DNA from: Umbilicaria muhlenbergii | Lineage: Eukaryota; Ascomycota; Lecanoromycetes; Umbilicariales; Umbilicariaceae | Assembly: GCA_000611775.1 (NCBI GenBank) | Contig: KK106981.1 | Coordinates: 10,543,422-10,607,421, forward strand | Length of the DNA stretch: 64,000 nt | Direction: 5' to 3' | Shown: piece after piece, positions 12,786-24,103 of the stretch | How the letters are laid out: the number at the start of each line of letters is the position of its first letter | Numbering within the stretch: position 1 is the first letter of the stretch | Translations under genes and position numbers: made by a program | The notes under the pieces: generated by a model | Told to the model about the DNA's origin: nothing | What the model saw: only the letters and a program-made list of their open reading frames with translations | Database searches by the model: none

Positions 12786-13799
12786 ATGGTTCTCACCACT
12801 CGAACTTTCGCCCTTGCTATCCCACTTGCCACTCTGCTTTTGTATGCAACAGTCACAGTATTGCTGCTCGAAATTGCGAAAGGTATCGATGTCTCAAACT
12901 TTGGATTGAACAGGAGGCAAGACCCAAGACCTGGAGCAGGTAGCATTGATCCTTCGGGCATTGAGCCAGAAGACGAAGATCCTGCTCAGATAGCTGCTGA
13001 TGGTACTGGTCCGCTCCGAAGTGGTAAGTCAAGCCAATCTGTTTGACCATGTTGCAATCAAGCTGACATATCGCAATCAAGCTGTCCCTGCGCGAGCATT
13101 GTACACCAACCAGCCCACCGCCACCTGGTATCAAGTCCAAACAGGAGCCGCCGACGTCTCCGCTTCCTTCACCGCCTTTACCAGCACCTTACCAACGAAC
13201 TCGCCTATTCCGGCACCAAACGACCCGAATCAGGTTAGGGGACCCACACCGGCAAAGGCTTCCCCAGCTCCGGCAACGACGCCACTTACTTCAATTTCTT
13301 CGGCCCAGCCGTCCAAAAGTACCTCTCTGACAACCAAGCCGGCCTCCTAGCAGGCACCGTCAATGCTACCGGCGACAAGCTTCAGAGCGCCGGCAACAAT
13401 AACGCCGCCGTCAAATCCTACTTCACCTCTTACGCCAGCTTCCACTACCAAGGCTGCATCGACTTCCTGTCCACCTGGAGCGGGAAACCCCTCGATCGCG
13501 GCACGTCGTCCACTGCTTCAGCATCCGCGACTGCTACCGGGGCTGCTGTCACATACTACCACGCTGCTGATCCGCAGAATACGTGCGCGGCTATCGCTGA
13601 TGGGCCGGGATGGTGCGAGTGTGGGTCTGATCTTGCGACTTATGCTGTGATGCCTTCACCGGCGCCCCAGCCTTGTGCTTGGACTACCACGCCGCCGACT
13701 ACGAGCTTTGATTGCTCGGCGCCTACGTCGACTTGCAATGTTCCTGCTGGGTGTACGAACGAGGCGGCACCAACAGGCTGTGCCATTGCCTGCTCCTAA
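12786..13799 (+). pseudogene. Secreted cysteine-rich protein gene, probably decayed
   Basis: The ATG at 12,786 opens a hydrophobic leader (MVLTTRTFALAIPLATLLLY), a probable signal peptide or anchor. A GTAAGT donor near 13,023 and an AG at 13,080 would make a 58-nt intron. Downstream, the convincing coding signal (KYLSDNQAGLLAGTVNATGD, FHYQGCIDFLSTWSG, then a Ser/Thr/Ala stalk and a Cys-rich tail with GWCECGS and TSTCNVPAGC) lies in a different frame and ends at the stop at 13,797-13,799. The reading frame changes near 13,175 and there is one in-frame stop near 13,240, so I call it a pseudogene; an unrecognised extra intron is the alternative. The architecture suggests an extracellular or wall-associated protein. 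I do not recognise the family. Confidence 0.55.
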
Positions 13800-14125
13800 G
13801 GCCTGGGGTATATTTGGGGCTTTGCGCTCAGATATTGAACACCTTCATCAAACTGACATTGCTAGGACTTCTCTGTTTAGGATTCTTTTTATGGAAGCGG
13901 TGAGGGCGCATGAACTTGCTTTTTGTTGAAGTTGTGAGCAGACGGATCAGAATACATATATATTATCTCTGTTACGTAACCCAAAAATTGAAGTATACTA
14001 TATGAGAAACAAAGATGCAGACCGCTCACAGCAAACTTTGCTCTTACAATACAATGTCAACTCACTTGATGTCTTAGTGATTCACTTCATCTCGACTCAC
14101 TTCAAGCATGTAGATGTGACGTTGA
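13800..14125. other. Intergenic, no supported gene
   Basis: About 325 bp between the secreted-protein pseudogene and the lipase tail. No domain, repeat or RNA gene was seen. Confidence 0.4.
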
Positions 14126-14445
14126 TTACGTAGTCTGCCATGGTTCGGTCTCAAGTTCGAGGGAAAATTCTGTCTCTGACTGCAACGCCGAAGCAGGACG
14201 TACCGGCACTGCGACATAATTTTGCAAGCCAGCCTTCGTAGGCATTTGTGCGAACTTATCCGCGCTCCACTCCATATACAGTCTTTGACCCGCATGCATG
14301 GCAGGGCCGTGAGATATATTCGAGAGAATATGGTACTCAATATGCGCCATGGGAGACATCTTTGCCGTTTGATTCACTGCATCCGTGGTAGTCTGAGCAT
14401 GTATAATCGGGTCCGTCTCTCCTTGAATTATGAGCATAGGCCCTT
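14126..14445 (-). pseudogene. Secretory lipase / alpha-beta hydrolase C-terminal fragment
   Basis: The minus frame reads MLIIQGETDPIIHAQTTTDA, then YHILSNISHGPAMHAGQRLY and MEWSADKFAQMP. This has the layout of the end of a fungal secretory lipase (LIP-type alpha/beta hydrolase): strand plus acidic residue (GETDPI), later a histidine (ISHGP), then a W-rich helix. The nucleophile half is absent. The fragment runs directly out of the P450 sequence at about 14,445, so the two remnants are fused by rearrangement. Confidence 0.6.
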
Positions 14446-15922
14446 CAACGTCCTCTCTCTAGCCATCTCCGCGCTCTTTCCTTCCTCTGGTACAGACGCA
14501 ACCCTATGCTCCCTGAACAGCACGCACATCGCCGCCAAAAATTCCACCGGGCCAAACTTCTTGCCTGGACAGCCGCGGGCGCCGTCGGACCACGGCACGT
14601 AGGCACCCTTGGGGGGCGTGCGGAGGGCCTCACGGTCGAACGCTACGGTGCTGTTGGTAGTAATAGCGTGAGGCGAAACGGAGACGGAGGACATGATCCA
14701 GCGCTTGGGGCTTTAACTCCGAGGGTTGTAGTTCTAGTAGCGCGGGTAGGTGCGGACGGCATTGATGTTGGGGATGATGTATGTGAAGGGGGGAATTGTA
14801 ACGACTTTACCGTTCACGTTCAAGGTTTTGGGCTCCGCGAGTGTGCGCCGCCAAAAGGTAGATCCAATAGCCATGGTATCATGTCCCGCGAAATTGTACA
14901 CAAAAATGTTGCCGCAGATTTCGTCCTCGGTAAGGCCGGTGGAGATAGGATCACATCCTTGCTGACTGCTTCAGGATTGTTGGCTACCTTGTCAGAGGCT
15001 CGTATCAGAGAGGTCACCCAGTTTCAGCCTCCAAGCTTTTGTCGAGCCATCTGCAGCTTCTCATCATTGAGCATGTCTGTCATATAAGCCTCGAAATCAA
15101 TTGTGGATTTTCCTATACGACGCCAATCTTTGGTATGAACTTGTAGTTAAGGAACTTTGGGCCGACAACGAGGATCAAGAAAGATATGCTCAAGCACCAG
15201 GGTCAGAGAGTCTTTGTAGTTGAACGCATGATCTTCTTTGAGCGGCTCTGCGGCATCCTTGAACCCGTAGGACTTACCCCTGCCTGCTGATAAAACATGC
15301 AGTGATAGTTTTAGCATTTCCTTCCCTTGCCGGAGGGCTTCGATCCATACTTGGTTGATGTTTGTCTCGTTGAAAGGAGTGCTTGTGATTTTACGTTGAC
15401 GTTGCCAATCAGCACCGTTTGCCTGCTGTAACATCAGTCAAAGTTGGATGGGCAATACACAGATTGCCTCAGGGTGGAGATATTAGGGCGGAAGGCATCG
15501 AGCAAAGCTTACAGCCTAGGTCAGCTCAAGTCCGAAGCGAGAGGTCTAGGGGAAAGTCATTGCGACGGTTCAAGACATCGTGAATGCCATCCGCGTTGCA
15601 TATATGGTTCCTCTTTCTCTTGGGTGCAACTAGCATGACCAAGTCACCATGGACTGAATGCAATTTGTGCTTGTCGTAGTATTCCCAGCCCAGGCGGAAG
15701 TATCTTGTCATCGTGTTCTCCCCGAAGATGCATCGAATGATCCCCGAGCACACGCTCGCCAATAAGCATCCATACCAGATTATCTGGGCTGACGGGTATC
15801 ACGAGAAAGAGGATTCCAGAGTTGCGAGCGATAGTCCAGTTGATTAGGAGATGGTGAGCGTTGTGAAGCAGTGCGGTGGGCGGCAAAAGGAGAAGCAGCA
15901 ACAGAATGTGTTAAGCCATCAT
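14428..15922 (-). pseudogene. Cytochrome P450 monooxygenase, broken
   Basis: Minus-strand segments give a P450 in the right order: a hydrophobic N-terminal anchor from the ATG at 15,922 (HILLLLLLLPPTALL); a B/C-helix region (ANGADWQRQRKITSTPF, about 15,390-15,440); an I-helix with the oxygen-activation motif FAGHDT (about 14,890); a PERF-region remnant with TYIIPNINAV and SPKRWI (about 14,690-14,790); and the haem loop WSDGARGCPGKKF with the cysteine ligand (about 14,570-14,610). These lie in different frames and there is an in-frame stop four codons after the ATG, so it cannot make a full P450. Some joints may be genuine introns (for example near 15,435-15,475). The C-terminus is replaced by the lipase tail. 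Confidence 0.8.
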
Positions 15923-16214
15923 GAATAGAGAGATTGTGGGTCTGTCTTTCACGCCGGTCATGACACAGCTGCTGGGCCTCGAGCACTGCTCGAGAGTAGC
16001 AATTTGAACATATGGATACGTGTGGATCTGCATTAAGCACACTGCAGTGCAGCCGCATCATTCAGCTGATGGAACTCAGGTCTCTGCTTTGTTACGGAGT
16101 GCAATCAATGCCCATACTACGTAACCTGTCCTGCTGTACTCCTCCTTATGTCGGCGCATCTAGTGAGGTGCTTTGCCACAAACGGCTCAACAGGACTTCA
16201 AGCGCTTCGCAGTT

Positions 16215-16905
16215 GCGGAGAAGATGAACTGACTGGGTACCTCCTGCTTGGGATGGAAGAGGCCGTAGGAAGCGGATCTATGGTGAACGAAGTAGTTCCT
16301 CCCTGGCGGCAGTGTTCCGAACCCCGCCCCTCATAATTCCCTGGGGGAGTATGGGGGGGCTCTCCCGCCCTCTCAAGCTTTTTCAGGGTTTCCCTCAGGG
16401 GGCCCCCCGTCAAGGCTTTAATGAAGGCTGCTGAGGAGGGGGAGAAGCGGACACCCTACTGTATCTGTATTAATGCTGAGGGGCACTCCCCCTCCCCGTC
16501 TTGAACATCTTATCATATTTGTATTAGCGCAGCAGGGCGCGCCCCTCACCACCTTGGACATCTTATCTTATCCGTATTAGCGCTGAGCGGTCCCCAAGGG
16601 GATCTCCTGTGGGGCCCCTCAACAAACCACCCCGCTCTGAGACCCTTGGGGGCGGTTGGGAGGGTTTTGTTTCAGAACACTGCCTGGCGACATATCCCTC
16701 CTAACGTGAACGGGCCATATATGAGGCTTCAGCATGATGTGTTCCGACGTCGATGAGATAGACCCGCTATTAGGCAGGCTCTGCAAGTGCGGGAGATGCT
16801 CCGAGTTTCGTTGGCTGCAATGAGGAGTGCGAACGGGATTATCACGTTGAAGGTTCGTGACGATTAGTTGCAGTGCCTTGAGCTTGCGCTCTGAAAGATG
16901 ACGAG
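16215..16905 (+). pseudogene. UPF1/DNA2-type helicase C-terminal scrap, split by a MITE
   Basis: 16,215-16,309 and 16,683-16,755 on the plus strand match the C-terminal end of the helicase pseudogene at 41,343-41,530 (shared residues like YLLLGM-EAVGSG, VNDVVPPW and IPPNV). The two pieces are separated by a 373-bp hAT-type MITE. 16,770-16,905 matches 41,090-41,240 (residues RQALQ, MLR, ITLK), but the relative orientation of these two parts differs from the 41-kb locus, so one locus has been inverted. Confidence 0.6.
16310..16682. mobile_element. hAT-type non-autonomous MITE, 373 bp
   Basis: Terminal inverted repeats begin CAGTGTTCCGAA on the left and end TTCAGAACACTG on the right. The element is flanked by an 8-bp target duplication, CCTGGCGG (16,302-16,309) and CCTGGCGA (16,683-16,690). 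The homologous site in the 41-kb helicase copy has a single uninterrupted CCTGGCGG. An 8-bp duplication with CAGTG termini is typical of the hAT superfamily. The interior is GC-rich with no coding capacity. Confidence 0.85.
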
Positions 16906-17088
16906 GTGCAGACAGAGTCATGCCCCACATAATAGGTAAGTAACAGCTTTCATTCCTGTTACATCAGAAGTCCTAGAATCTAGCATACACAGCGAATCCA
17001 ATTGCCCGTCACAACTCCTCCAACTTCCCTCAGAATGCCTCGCAAGATGTATTGTACCTACTCAAGTAGCCACATGACTATTTCTCCT

Positions 17089-18987
17089 TCAACCAGCCGA
17101 CTTCTTCGCCGCATAGCTATTTTGGCGACTGTTACGAGCTTGACGCAACCACTGATCCTGCTGCGATCTTGCGAACGAGTTTGCCCTTGAAGAAGTTGGC
17201 CGGGACCCAGGTGCTTCAGGAACGCGGCGGCCGTCGTTGTCAGCTTTTGCGTTGGAGAGTTGCTGGGCAAACGGTGATCTCTTTCGAAGGACGGGTCCCT
17301 TCCAGTAGATGACGTAGACCGCGATGACGAGGACGAAGGAGATACAGACTGTTGTGCAGTTAGACATGGTTGAACAGGATCAGTGGCATAGAAGATAGAG
17401 AACACCGAGATGGCTTACAGAGAATTGTGGAGGCGTTCTCCAGATGGTGTTTGCCGCCGATATCTGCCAGAGTCAGACCTAATTTTCATCGACACAGAGG
17501 AGTGGCATACTTGTAAAGAAAGGAGTGGCGGGAATCGTCAAGACACCGGCCAAGAAATCTCTAGACCATCCGTTGCCACCAGTAGCCGAAGCGGAGTAGG
17601 GGCCATAGGCACAGATCATATAGTCGATGGTAGCCATGTAAATGCTGTAATTCGCGATTCCAACAATTGCTGCGAAAACCATACTGCCCATCCAATGGAT
17701 TGGCGGCCCGAGACTGGTCCAAGCAAATCCGATGAGGCCAATGGGCAGGCACGGGGCCGTGTAGAGGAGCCACCAAAGTCGGGATTCATACTGGGCCCTT
17801 TCATCGTCAGGGTGTTCTTGACGTTCCTTGATGTTCCTTTTGATGACGGGGATGAAAGAGAACCACGCGATGAAGTAGCCAACAAGAATTGGTAAGAATG
17901 ATAGACCCAGCGCAACGGTACCAAAGCCCCACTGTTTGTAGACCAGGGAGAAGGACTGGATGAACATGAAGATAAGAGCATCACTGAAACCGCTAAGCAG
18001 AGACAAGGTGAGGACAATCGGCTCCGTGGCGAACATCTTGAACGGACGGACCCATGTGATCAGAATCTCCTTGGCGGAAAATCGATCCTTGAAAGGCACG
18101 AGCTCATTCGGGCCCCAGATGTTGGGGTTTTCTCCGCTCTTGCGTCGCTTCTTAGCGATCTTGTCCATCATGATGGTCGTCCTCGTCTCGGGAACGAGGA
18201 GAAGATGCAAAATCTGAACAAAGCCTCCGAAGATGAGTTGGATCCAGATACACCAGCGCCAAGAAAGGTAGGCCTCGACGAAGCCACCAATGACCGGGCC
18301 TAGAACGGAGCCTCCGACGGACGAAAAGACAACGAACGCTACCGCGTACTGCTGGTTGTCGGACTCCCACATATCCGCAATCATCCCGAGTGTTACGGAG
18401 CCCCCGGCGGACGACAGCCCACCCAGAGCACGACCGACCATGATGGAGGCGAAGTTCGGGGCGAGCGCGACGGGAAGTTGCCAGATGTTGACCAAGAGCA
18501 AGCTGGCCTGGAGCACCGGCTTCCGTCCCAATTCCTCGCTCCACGGTGCCCACAGCTCACAGCCGAAAGCGTACAAGACGAGGAAGATCATGGCACCGCA
18601 TCGTGCGGCCTGCTCGCTGACGTGGAACTCTTTGGATATACCGCCCAGACCGTTGGAGTAAAGACTGGTGTTGAAGTTCATGGAGACCTGGACGAGGAAG
18701 ATGATGCTGAGGATGGTCCACTTCTTGAGGGGTGAGAAAGAGAAGCCCAGCTCGTCATAGCAGTCGTCCTCGGTGATCTCGACCTTGTCGTTTGTCCCAG
18801 CCTTGTCAAGATCTTTCTCCCTCCATTGCGGATCGGGGACACTGGCAGCATTCTCGATTGTCTCTGCGCGTAGATCACGCTCTGCTTTGGTGCTGAGCGA
18901 GGTGTCGGAGTCTTCAGTCTTCTCGTGCGTTATGGCGGGGTGGTTTTCAATGGGCGAAACGTCGTCGCCATCATAAGGAGCCGCCAT
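17089..18987 (-). CDS. MFS transporter, DHA1 multidrug/polyamine type
   Basis: Proton-coupled drug or polyamine exporter of the plasma membrane, by family. Exons on the minus strand: 18,987-17,511, 17,463-17,419 (a 45-nt microexon) and 17,348-17,089. The introns are 47 and 70 nt with GTATGC/CAG and GTAAGC/CAG borders and keep the frame, giving 593 aa. A charged N-terminal tail of about 70 residues precedes PLKKWTILSIIFL (TM1). The DHA1 motif A-like loop WAPWSEELGRKPVL follows TM2, and VLGPVIGGFVEAYLSWRW is the motif C region. The last membrane segment (CISFVLVIAVYVIYWKGPVL) lies in exon 3 and is followed by a basic tail ending KKSAG. Without splicing the protein would lose TM12. It appears intact; the substrate cannot be read from sequence. 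Confidence 0.92.
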
Positions 18988-19186
18988 GCAAGTTGTCGAT
19001 GAGGGGTTTGGTCGAGCAATGGCGTGGTGTTTCTTAGTGCTCGTCTGTGGCTCGGTGAAGCTGGGTGGAGGTGAGAATATAAAGGTGGAAGGGAGCAGAA
19101 TGGGGCATCACCCGTCAAGGACGTTACGACTAGCAATGGTCACACTGGCAGGCAGCACTGCGCTGTGCCGCCAACGGCCGGAGTGT

Positions 19187-19250
19187 GGAGTGTGGAGTGT
19201 GGAGAGTGGAGAGTGGAGAGTGGAGAGTGGAGAGTGGAGAGTGGAGCGTG
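19187..19250 (+). repeat. 7-bp minisatellite upstream of the MFS gene
   Basis: About nine 7-bp units: AGTGTGG three times, AGAGTGG five times, AGCGTGG once. It sits about 200 bp upstream of the MFS start codon, in its promoter region. The change from one variant to the next along the array suggests stepwise slippage. Confidence 0.85.
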
Positions 19251-19259
19251 GAGACGATC

Positions 19260-20246
19260 ACCGGGCAATCGGGCGCATCCTTATCCACTGCGGTGCCTCG
19301 TCGACCAATGGCCCACGACTGCACCGACCGACCAACGGGCGCTTTTTCCCATGTGCCAAGGCAAAGTCGTCCATGTCGTCATCGCCGTCATTTCTTGCGG
19401 CGATTGCGGCGCGGCCAAGCCCGATTGCCAAGCTTGGACCAATGACAAGCTTTGTTGGCGCGAGATAAGCCTGGGCCGGAAGCGCGGGCCTGCCTGCCGT
19501 GGCTGCCTGCCTGAGCCGGACTTTGCCTGGCGAGGCTGGCGCGCCTGCTCACGCCGCGACCTACCACTCTTGTTGCGCTTTCCGAAGAGCGGCACCTACC
19601 TTACTAACCAAGTCTCTCATTCTCTCCACTACCGGGTGGGTACGAATAGGTTGTCATCTTTTGGTGTAGCGGCGCAATTAGGGAGTTGGCATCAGAAAGC
19701 TCAGCCTTACCTAAGCATGGCTGAGGCGCTTCTGGATGCTTTCATCTTCCTTGACACATAAGTCCCGTCTACAAGACGGCCAACAGCGTGTAAGCTACTT
19801 ATTAGTTCTGGTTCAGATATTATGAGCAGCGGAGGGTCGCCTCAACTACTTAAAGATCAAGATACGCTTGAAGAGCTTTCAATTGAAAGATGACAGAGGG
19901 CCGTCGGATGAGGTTTTGTTTTTGTCAATGAATGAACAGGGTCAGAGAATTAGTACCAAGAAGCACATTGAGTCAAATAAAAGATAAGCTGCAGAGTCAT
20001 AAAAGATGGCTTTTGCAGCAGGTGGAAGTGTTGGGTCTGTAGTGATGCCTTGAAAGAATCCAATCGCCGTGAGCCATGGCCACTCAAGACATGCGTGACG
20101 CAAATCATTACAAGCCGCATTTTCCTGCAAGACCAATCCGCAACCTTTCTATAGATAGAGGTGCCCGGGACCCCAGTGTTTACTAACCATCAGTGCCTAA
20201 GAAGATGTCGATACGTACTGATTTTAGTGGATAGGGCTGCTGGCAG
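19260..20246. other. Intergenic region between MFS and FAD genes
   Basis: The divergent spacer of about 1 kb is GC-rich at first, then mixed. ORFs running through it pass through the minisatellite and have no domain. Presumably it carries both promoters. No RNA gene was recognised. Confidence 0.4.
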
Positions 20247-20303
20247 GTCACGTGCAAACGCGGTACCTACTAAAGATTAGTAGGTACCGCATTTGCACGT
20301 GAC
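20247..20303. repeat. 57-bp near-perfect palindromic element, copy A
   Basis: 27-bp arms (start GTCACGTGCAAACGCGG) around a 3-nt loop, with one mismatch per arm. A second copy lies at 29,768-29,821. Just beyond it, at 20,307-20,323, is another perfect palindrome, GTGGTACC-A-GGTACCAC. Confidence 0.9.
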
Positions 20304-20540
20304 TGGTGGTACCAGGTACCACTTATACTTAGCTATGTCGCAACCTCGTGTCGCATTGGTGGTAAGCCTTTGGGGGACATTGTATCTTGTGAACACTCTT
20401 GGATGCCTGTCCAAGTGTTCAAGCAGCCGTAAGGTACTTACGGAGTACTACCCTATTCCTTGCGCTGTCGGCTCGATATCCGTCCACCGTCATGATTGCT
20501 CATCTCCATTCCTCGCAAAAACAGCTTCCGTCCCCCTACC

Positions 20541-22082
20541 ATGACTATCGTATATGAACAGTCTTCTCGCAGAGCTCATCTTCCATCCCTCCAATCCACG
20601 GCCTCCTTTTGGCACAGCGAGCCATCGCAATTCCTCTTGGGTCACCACACTACTCCGGAGCTCCCAACCAGCGCTGATGTCGTAATTGTTGGTAGCGGTA
20701 TCACTGGAGCGTCCGCGGCGCGCTTCCTCGGCGAAGACGAGCGCTCAAAGGGCTTGAATGTCTTGATGCTAGAGGCAAGGGAAGCCTGCTGGGGAGCTAC
20801 TGGACGTGTGAGTCCTTTCCGAGCGACCTCTAACGCTGATCCGACTCGCGCCGTTCGTGGCACACTTGCTAATCATCACGCCCAATGATACCAGAACGGT
20901 GGACACTGCCAGCCTCTGGTCTATAACTCTTCTCCCAACGTCTCTGCTTTTGAGCTTCTGAACTATCGAAACGTCCGCTCTTACATCGAATCCAACAACA
21001 TCTCCTGCGAATGGCGATCGCTTGCTGGCTGCCACGCCTTTCTATCAGAAGAAGACTTCGCAATCGCCGTGGCAAATGTACAAGCATTGAAAAAGGCGGA
21101 CCCGGAGCTTGGAAAGCTGGTGGAGATCGTGTCTGATAAAGAGGACTTGGCAAAACACAGGGTTCCCAATGCTGTCGGTGCAACCCTGAACTCCACGGCA
21201 GCGAGTCTATGGCCTTACAGGCTAGTGACGTGGATGTTGGAAGGTCTCGTGAAAAACGGCGATCTGAATCTTCAGACCCATACCCCGGTTACGGGTCTTG
21301 AGCAGCTTTGCAACGGCAGATGGGCGCTTCGTACATCACGCGGCGTCGTCTCTGCTCGTTATGTTATCCTTGCAACCAATGCATATACATCCCACCTACT
21401 GCCCGAATTCGCTGGGGTCATAGCTCCTGTGCTTGGGCAAATGTCTGCGCTCATCCCCCCAGACGGATCTACGCGGATACAGCACTCGTATGGGTTCTAC
21501 GGGAAACATGAGAACGGCCTGCTGCAGGATGACTATCTCATCCAACGCCCGTTCTACGAAACTTCTGCCCCAGGTTCCCATGGCGGGCATCTTATGTTTG
21601 GAGGTGGTCGAGCTCTAGCTCCTCAGGAGGGCCTCGGCATCGATGATGATTCTCATATTGACCCCGTAACGGCGTCTTACTTGCGCAGAACTCTCAATGA
21701 GGTGCTTGCTCTCGATGAGTCCGAGGGTAATTCCGAGGCCCCAGCCGACGAACCACGAGAGCTTCGAGCTACGCACGAGTGGTCAGGCATCATGGGTTAC
21801 TCTCGTGACTGGAGACCATGGGTCGGCGGCGTTCCTGACCGAAAGGGCGTGTACCTAGCAGGTGGATATTCCGGTCATGGCATGCCCAATGCGACGCTCT
21901 GTGCCAAAGCTGTCGTGAGCGGATTACTAGCAGTGGAGACTGGGGGTGATCTAGACGAGGCGCAAGAGCAATTGGTCCGGGATGAGGCTTTGCCAAAGCA
22001 GTATCTCCTGACGAGAGCCCGTCTTGAATATGCTCGATCGCTGCCACCCACGAATAGGACAACATTTGATGGTTTGGTGTAA
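20541..22082 (+). CDS. FAD-dependent oxidoreductase, DAO family
   Basis: Two exons, 20,541-20,807 and 20,895-22,082, around an 87-nt intron (GTGAGT...ACCAG, branch-like TGCTAAT), encode 484 aa. The dinucleotide-binding motif VVIVGSGITG is at about residues 47-56 and an acidic strand end (MLEAR) follows. The splice joins GATGR to NGGHCQP, the conserved GATGRNGGH of this family. The C-terminal part has the second FAD-contacting stretch (GVYLAGGYSGHGMPNATL). Such proteins oxidise amino groups or related substrates with FAD; the substrate is unknown. I chose the ATG at 20,541 (context CTACCATG) because the in-frame ATG at 20,496 only adds a non-conserved leader. No secretion signal. Intact. Confidence 0.9.
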
Positions 22083-22604
22083 TCGGAGCAGCCTGTCACT
22101 CACGGCGTTATGAAAGATTCTGAACGTGTTTCTATGACCCGCTGAGCGCTCTCTGTGGAAGCCCTCCTCGTTGGACTGTACAGTAGTATGGCGACGTGGA
22201 CCATGAGCCTATCATGATCCGCTGCAGCGAACAACGGGGACAGACTGGACCAACAAGGTTGGAGAATCTGTTCTAGCTGCCGCCAGGTGCACAACAGTCA
22301 TAGCCCGGAGTTTCCGGCGCGATACTGGGCGCATGTTTTGTTTTCAAATTATCTGCATCCTCAAAGGCTGAGCCTTTGAGAACCTCGTGTATTCGTTATA
22401 TAATCTAATTTCCCAGGTGAGCCACCTCCCACGCACCCCTTCATACCGTCTCCGATTCCCACCTTTCCGATGTCCCAACTGTCTGCTGTACATCATCCAA
22501 AAGAGATGCTGGCATAGGGTAGCGGCATCGTTGAAGACGGAACACGTACTCCAGCGCAGAGCGAGAAGAAAGGGACAGAAGAGGAGGTAGGCTACCAAAT
22601 AAGA
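22083..22604. other. Intergenic, no supported gene
   Basis: About 520 bp between two converging genes. Short ORFs on both strands overlap each other without any recognisable domain. Confidence 0.4.
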
Positions 22605-23194
22605 TCACACAACCTCCCCTGAGCCCACCTTATTTAGCCCGTCATAGATGTCAAAGTTCACGGTCATATACTCGTTGTATCTCATCCACCACTGCAAGGC
22701 ACCGATGACGACGCCCAAAACCCATACGTCGTCTGGTGATTGTTAGTGTTCCACACCTGTAGTACAACACCGTCATCTCCGCGCCAGGTAAAGAAACCGT
22801 TTTCAATGTTGCCATCGCCGTCGCGAGCTAGCACTCCCTGTACTTGTCCGTAGGCCCTGATGAGCAAGTTCTGCACCGTAGCCTGCATCACGGTCCCGGC
22901 GATTTGGGTGCGTGTTCGAAGTATGATGTATGTGCTGCTGTTCGGGACTGGTACACGGATCCTGGCGCGTGGGAAGAGAGTAGTGGGATGAGGGCGACTG
23001 GAAGATTGGTGTAGCTTAGCGGTGGTTATTTGGAGGGGAGCATATACCGTTTCTTACGTTTCGATGCGTGTGATAAGATCACCTGTCTGGTCTTCGCTGC
23101 GAGTATCTACTAGAGTATTCGCAAGTGGAAATGCTGGACTGAGAGCAGCGAGCTGAGCTATTGCCGCAAACATTGACAGATACACGCATCGCAT
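22605..23194 (-). pseudogene. Small secreted protein, paralogue 1, frameshifted
   Basis: Minus strand from the ATG at 23,194: a signal peptide (MRCVYLSMFAAIAQLAALSPAFP), a short segment, then a probable intron starting at GTGATC or GTAAGA near 23,060-23,085. The body has QVWNTNNHQTTYG, and after a frame change near 22,715 continues GALQWWMRYNEYMTVNFDIY and DGLNKVGSG to the stop at 22,605-22,607. It is clearly homologous to the plus-strand gene at 25,703-26,333 (shared WN-NNHQTT, YMT, FD-YDG, VG-G). One frameshift appears to have broken it. The function of this family is unknown to me. Confidence 0.6.
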
Positions 23195-24103
23195 GATGAC
23201 TTTCAATTTTGGGAACGGGGTTGGCGCTGGCCCCGTATCTGTGAGTGGGAATGTAGAAGATGTTCAGACGCAAGAGCATTCATCCATGATTTGCGTGCCA
23301 CCATCTTCTATAAGAGGAGTAGTCGCAAGCGTTGTCAGCACAAAGCTTAGGAGTGATATCGGATATGCCTCTTCGGTTTCAACCCGAGTGGGTTTCAGTC
23401 TAAGATATTGCAGAACTACAAGCGCGGCCAATGCACGAAGAATGAACAGAACGGTGGAAGAGCATCATCAAAGAGGTGTGAATCGAAGACAAAGTAAGGT
23501 AGTTGAGATAGACGGTAATGCAGCTAGAATAATAGTTGACACACACACGACTTGTTCCAAACGCGGTGCAACCGGTTGAGGCCATCTCCGTGTCCCTTTT
23601 TCCAGAGCACCGCACTAGTCTGAATTCGTCTGATTTCAACGTCGCTCCTCCGTAGTACCTTTGGTAGTACCTTTGTTAGTACTATCCAAGTACTGAGGAT
23701 TGATAGCAATCGATACTATACATGCAATCTTGCGGCGTCCTTTAAGAGGCCGGAGGCCGACTTGCTCAACATAGTACAGGAGAAAACCCTTAACCTCTTG
23801 CACTTCGTCTGAGCTGAGTCCATGCGGTCCATCTCGGCGCTCGCAGCTGAGAGCTGTACGGGGACAACTTCTCTTGTTGCCATTTCCTTCCCAATGGCTG
23901 GAATCGGAGCTCCTCGTCAGGGGGAGCGTCGGCACAACGGATGGCCGCTAGCTCATTGCCCGTCCCCGCTCTCCTACAACTCAAGTTCACTCCGCTGTCC
24001 GACTTCAACAGCCAACGACTGCCCGCCCACTTAGTTTGTACTCCGTCACTCAACTTACAGTCTTGCTACTCGGCTACTTCTTATCGATCTCGTAGTGCCC
24101 TCC
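23195..24103. other. Intergenic, no supported gene
   Basis: The shared upstream region of the divergent genes at 23,194 and 24,104. A small direct repeat GGTAGTACCTTTG recurs at about 23,650-23,670. ORFs here have no recognisable domain. Confidence 0.4.

Noticed and set aside
14506-15087. 193-codon plus-strand ORF
   Set aside because: It lies antisense to the P450 remnants, which show real motifs (FAGHDT, haem loop) on the minus strand. It has no domain of its own.
17410-17895. 161-codon plus-strand ORF
   Set aside because: Antisense to the intact MFS transporter; no recognisable domain.
19165-19761. 198-codon ORF upstream of the MFS gene
   Set aside because: It runs through the 7-bp minisatellite and GC-rich spacer, which keep frames open by chance; no domain.
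20496-20540. Upstream ATG for the FAD oxidoreductase
   Set aside because: It adds 15 residues that do not resemble a signal or targeting peptide; the ATG at 20,541 has the better context.
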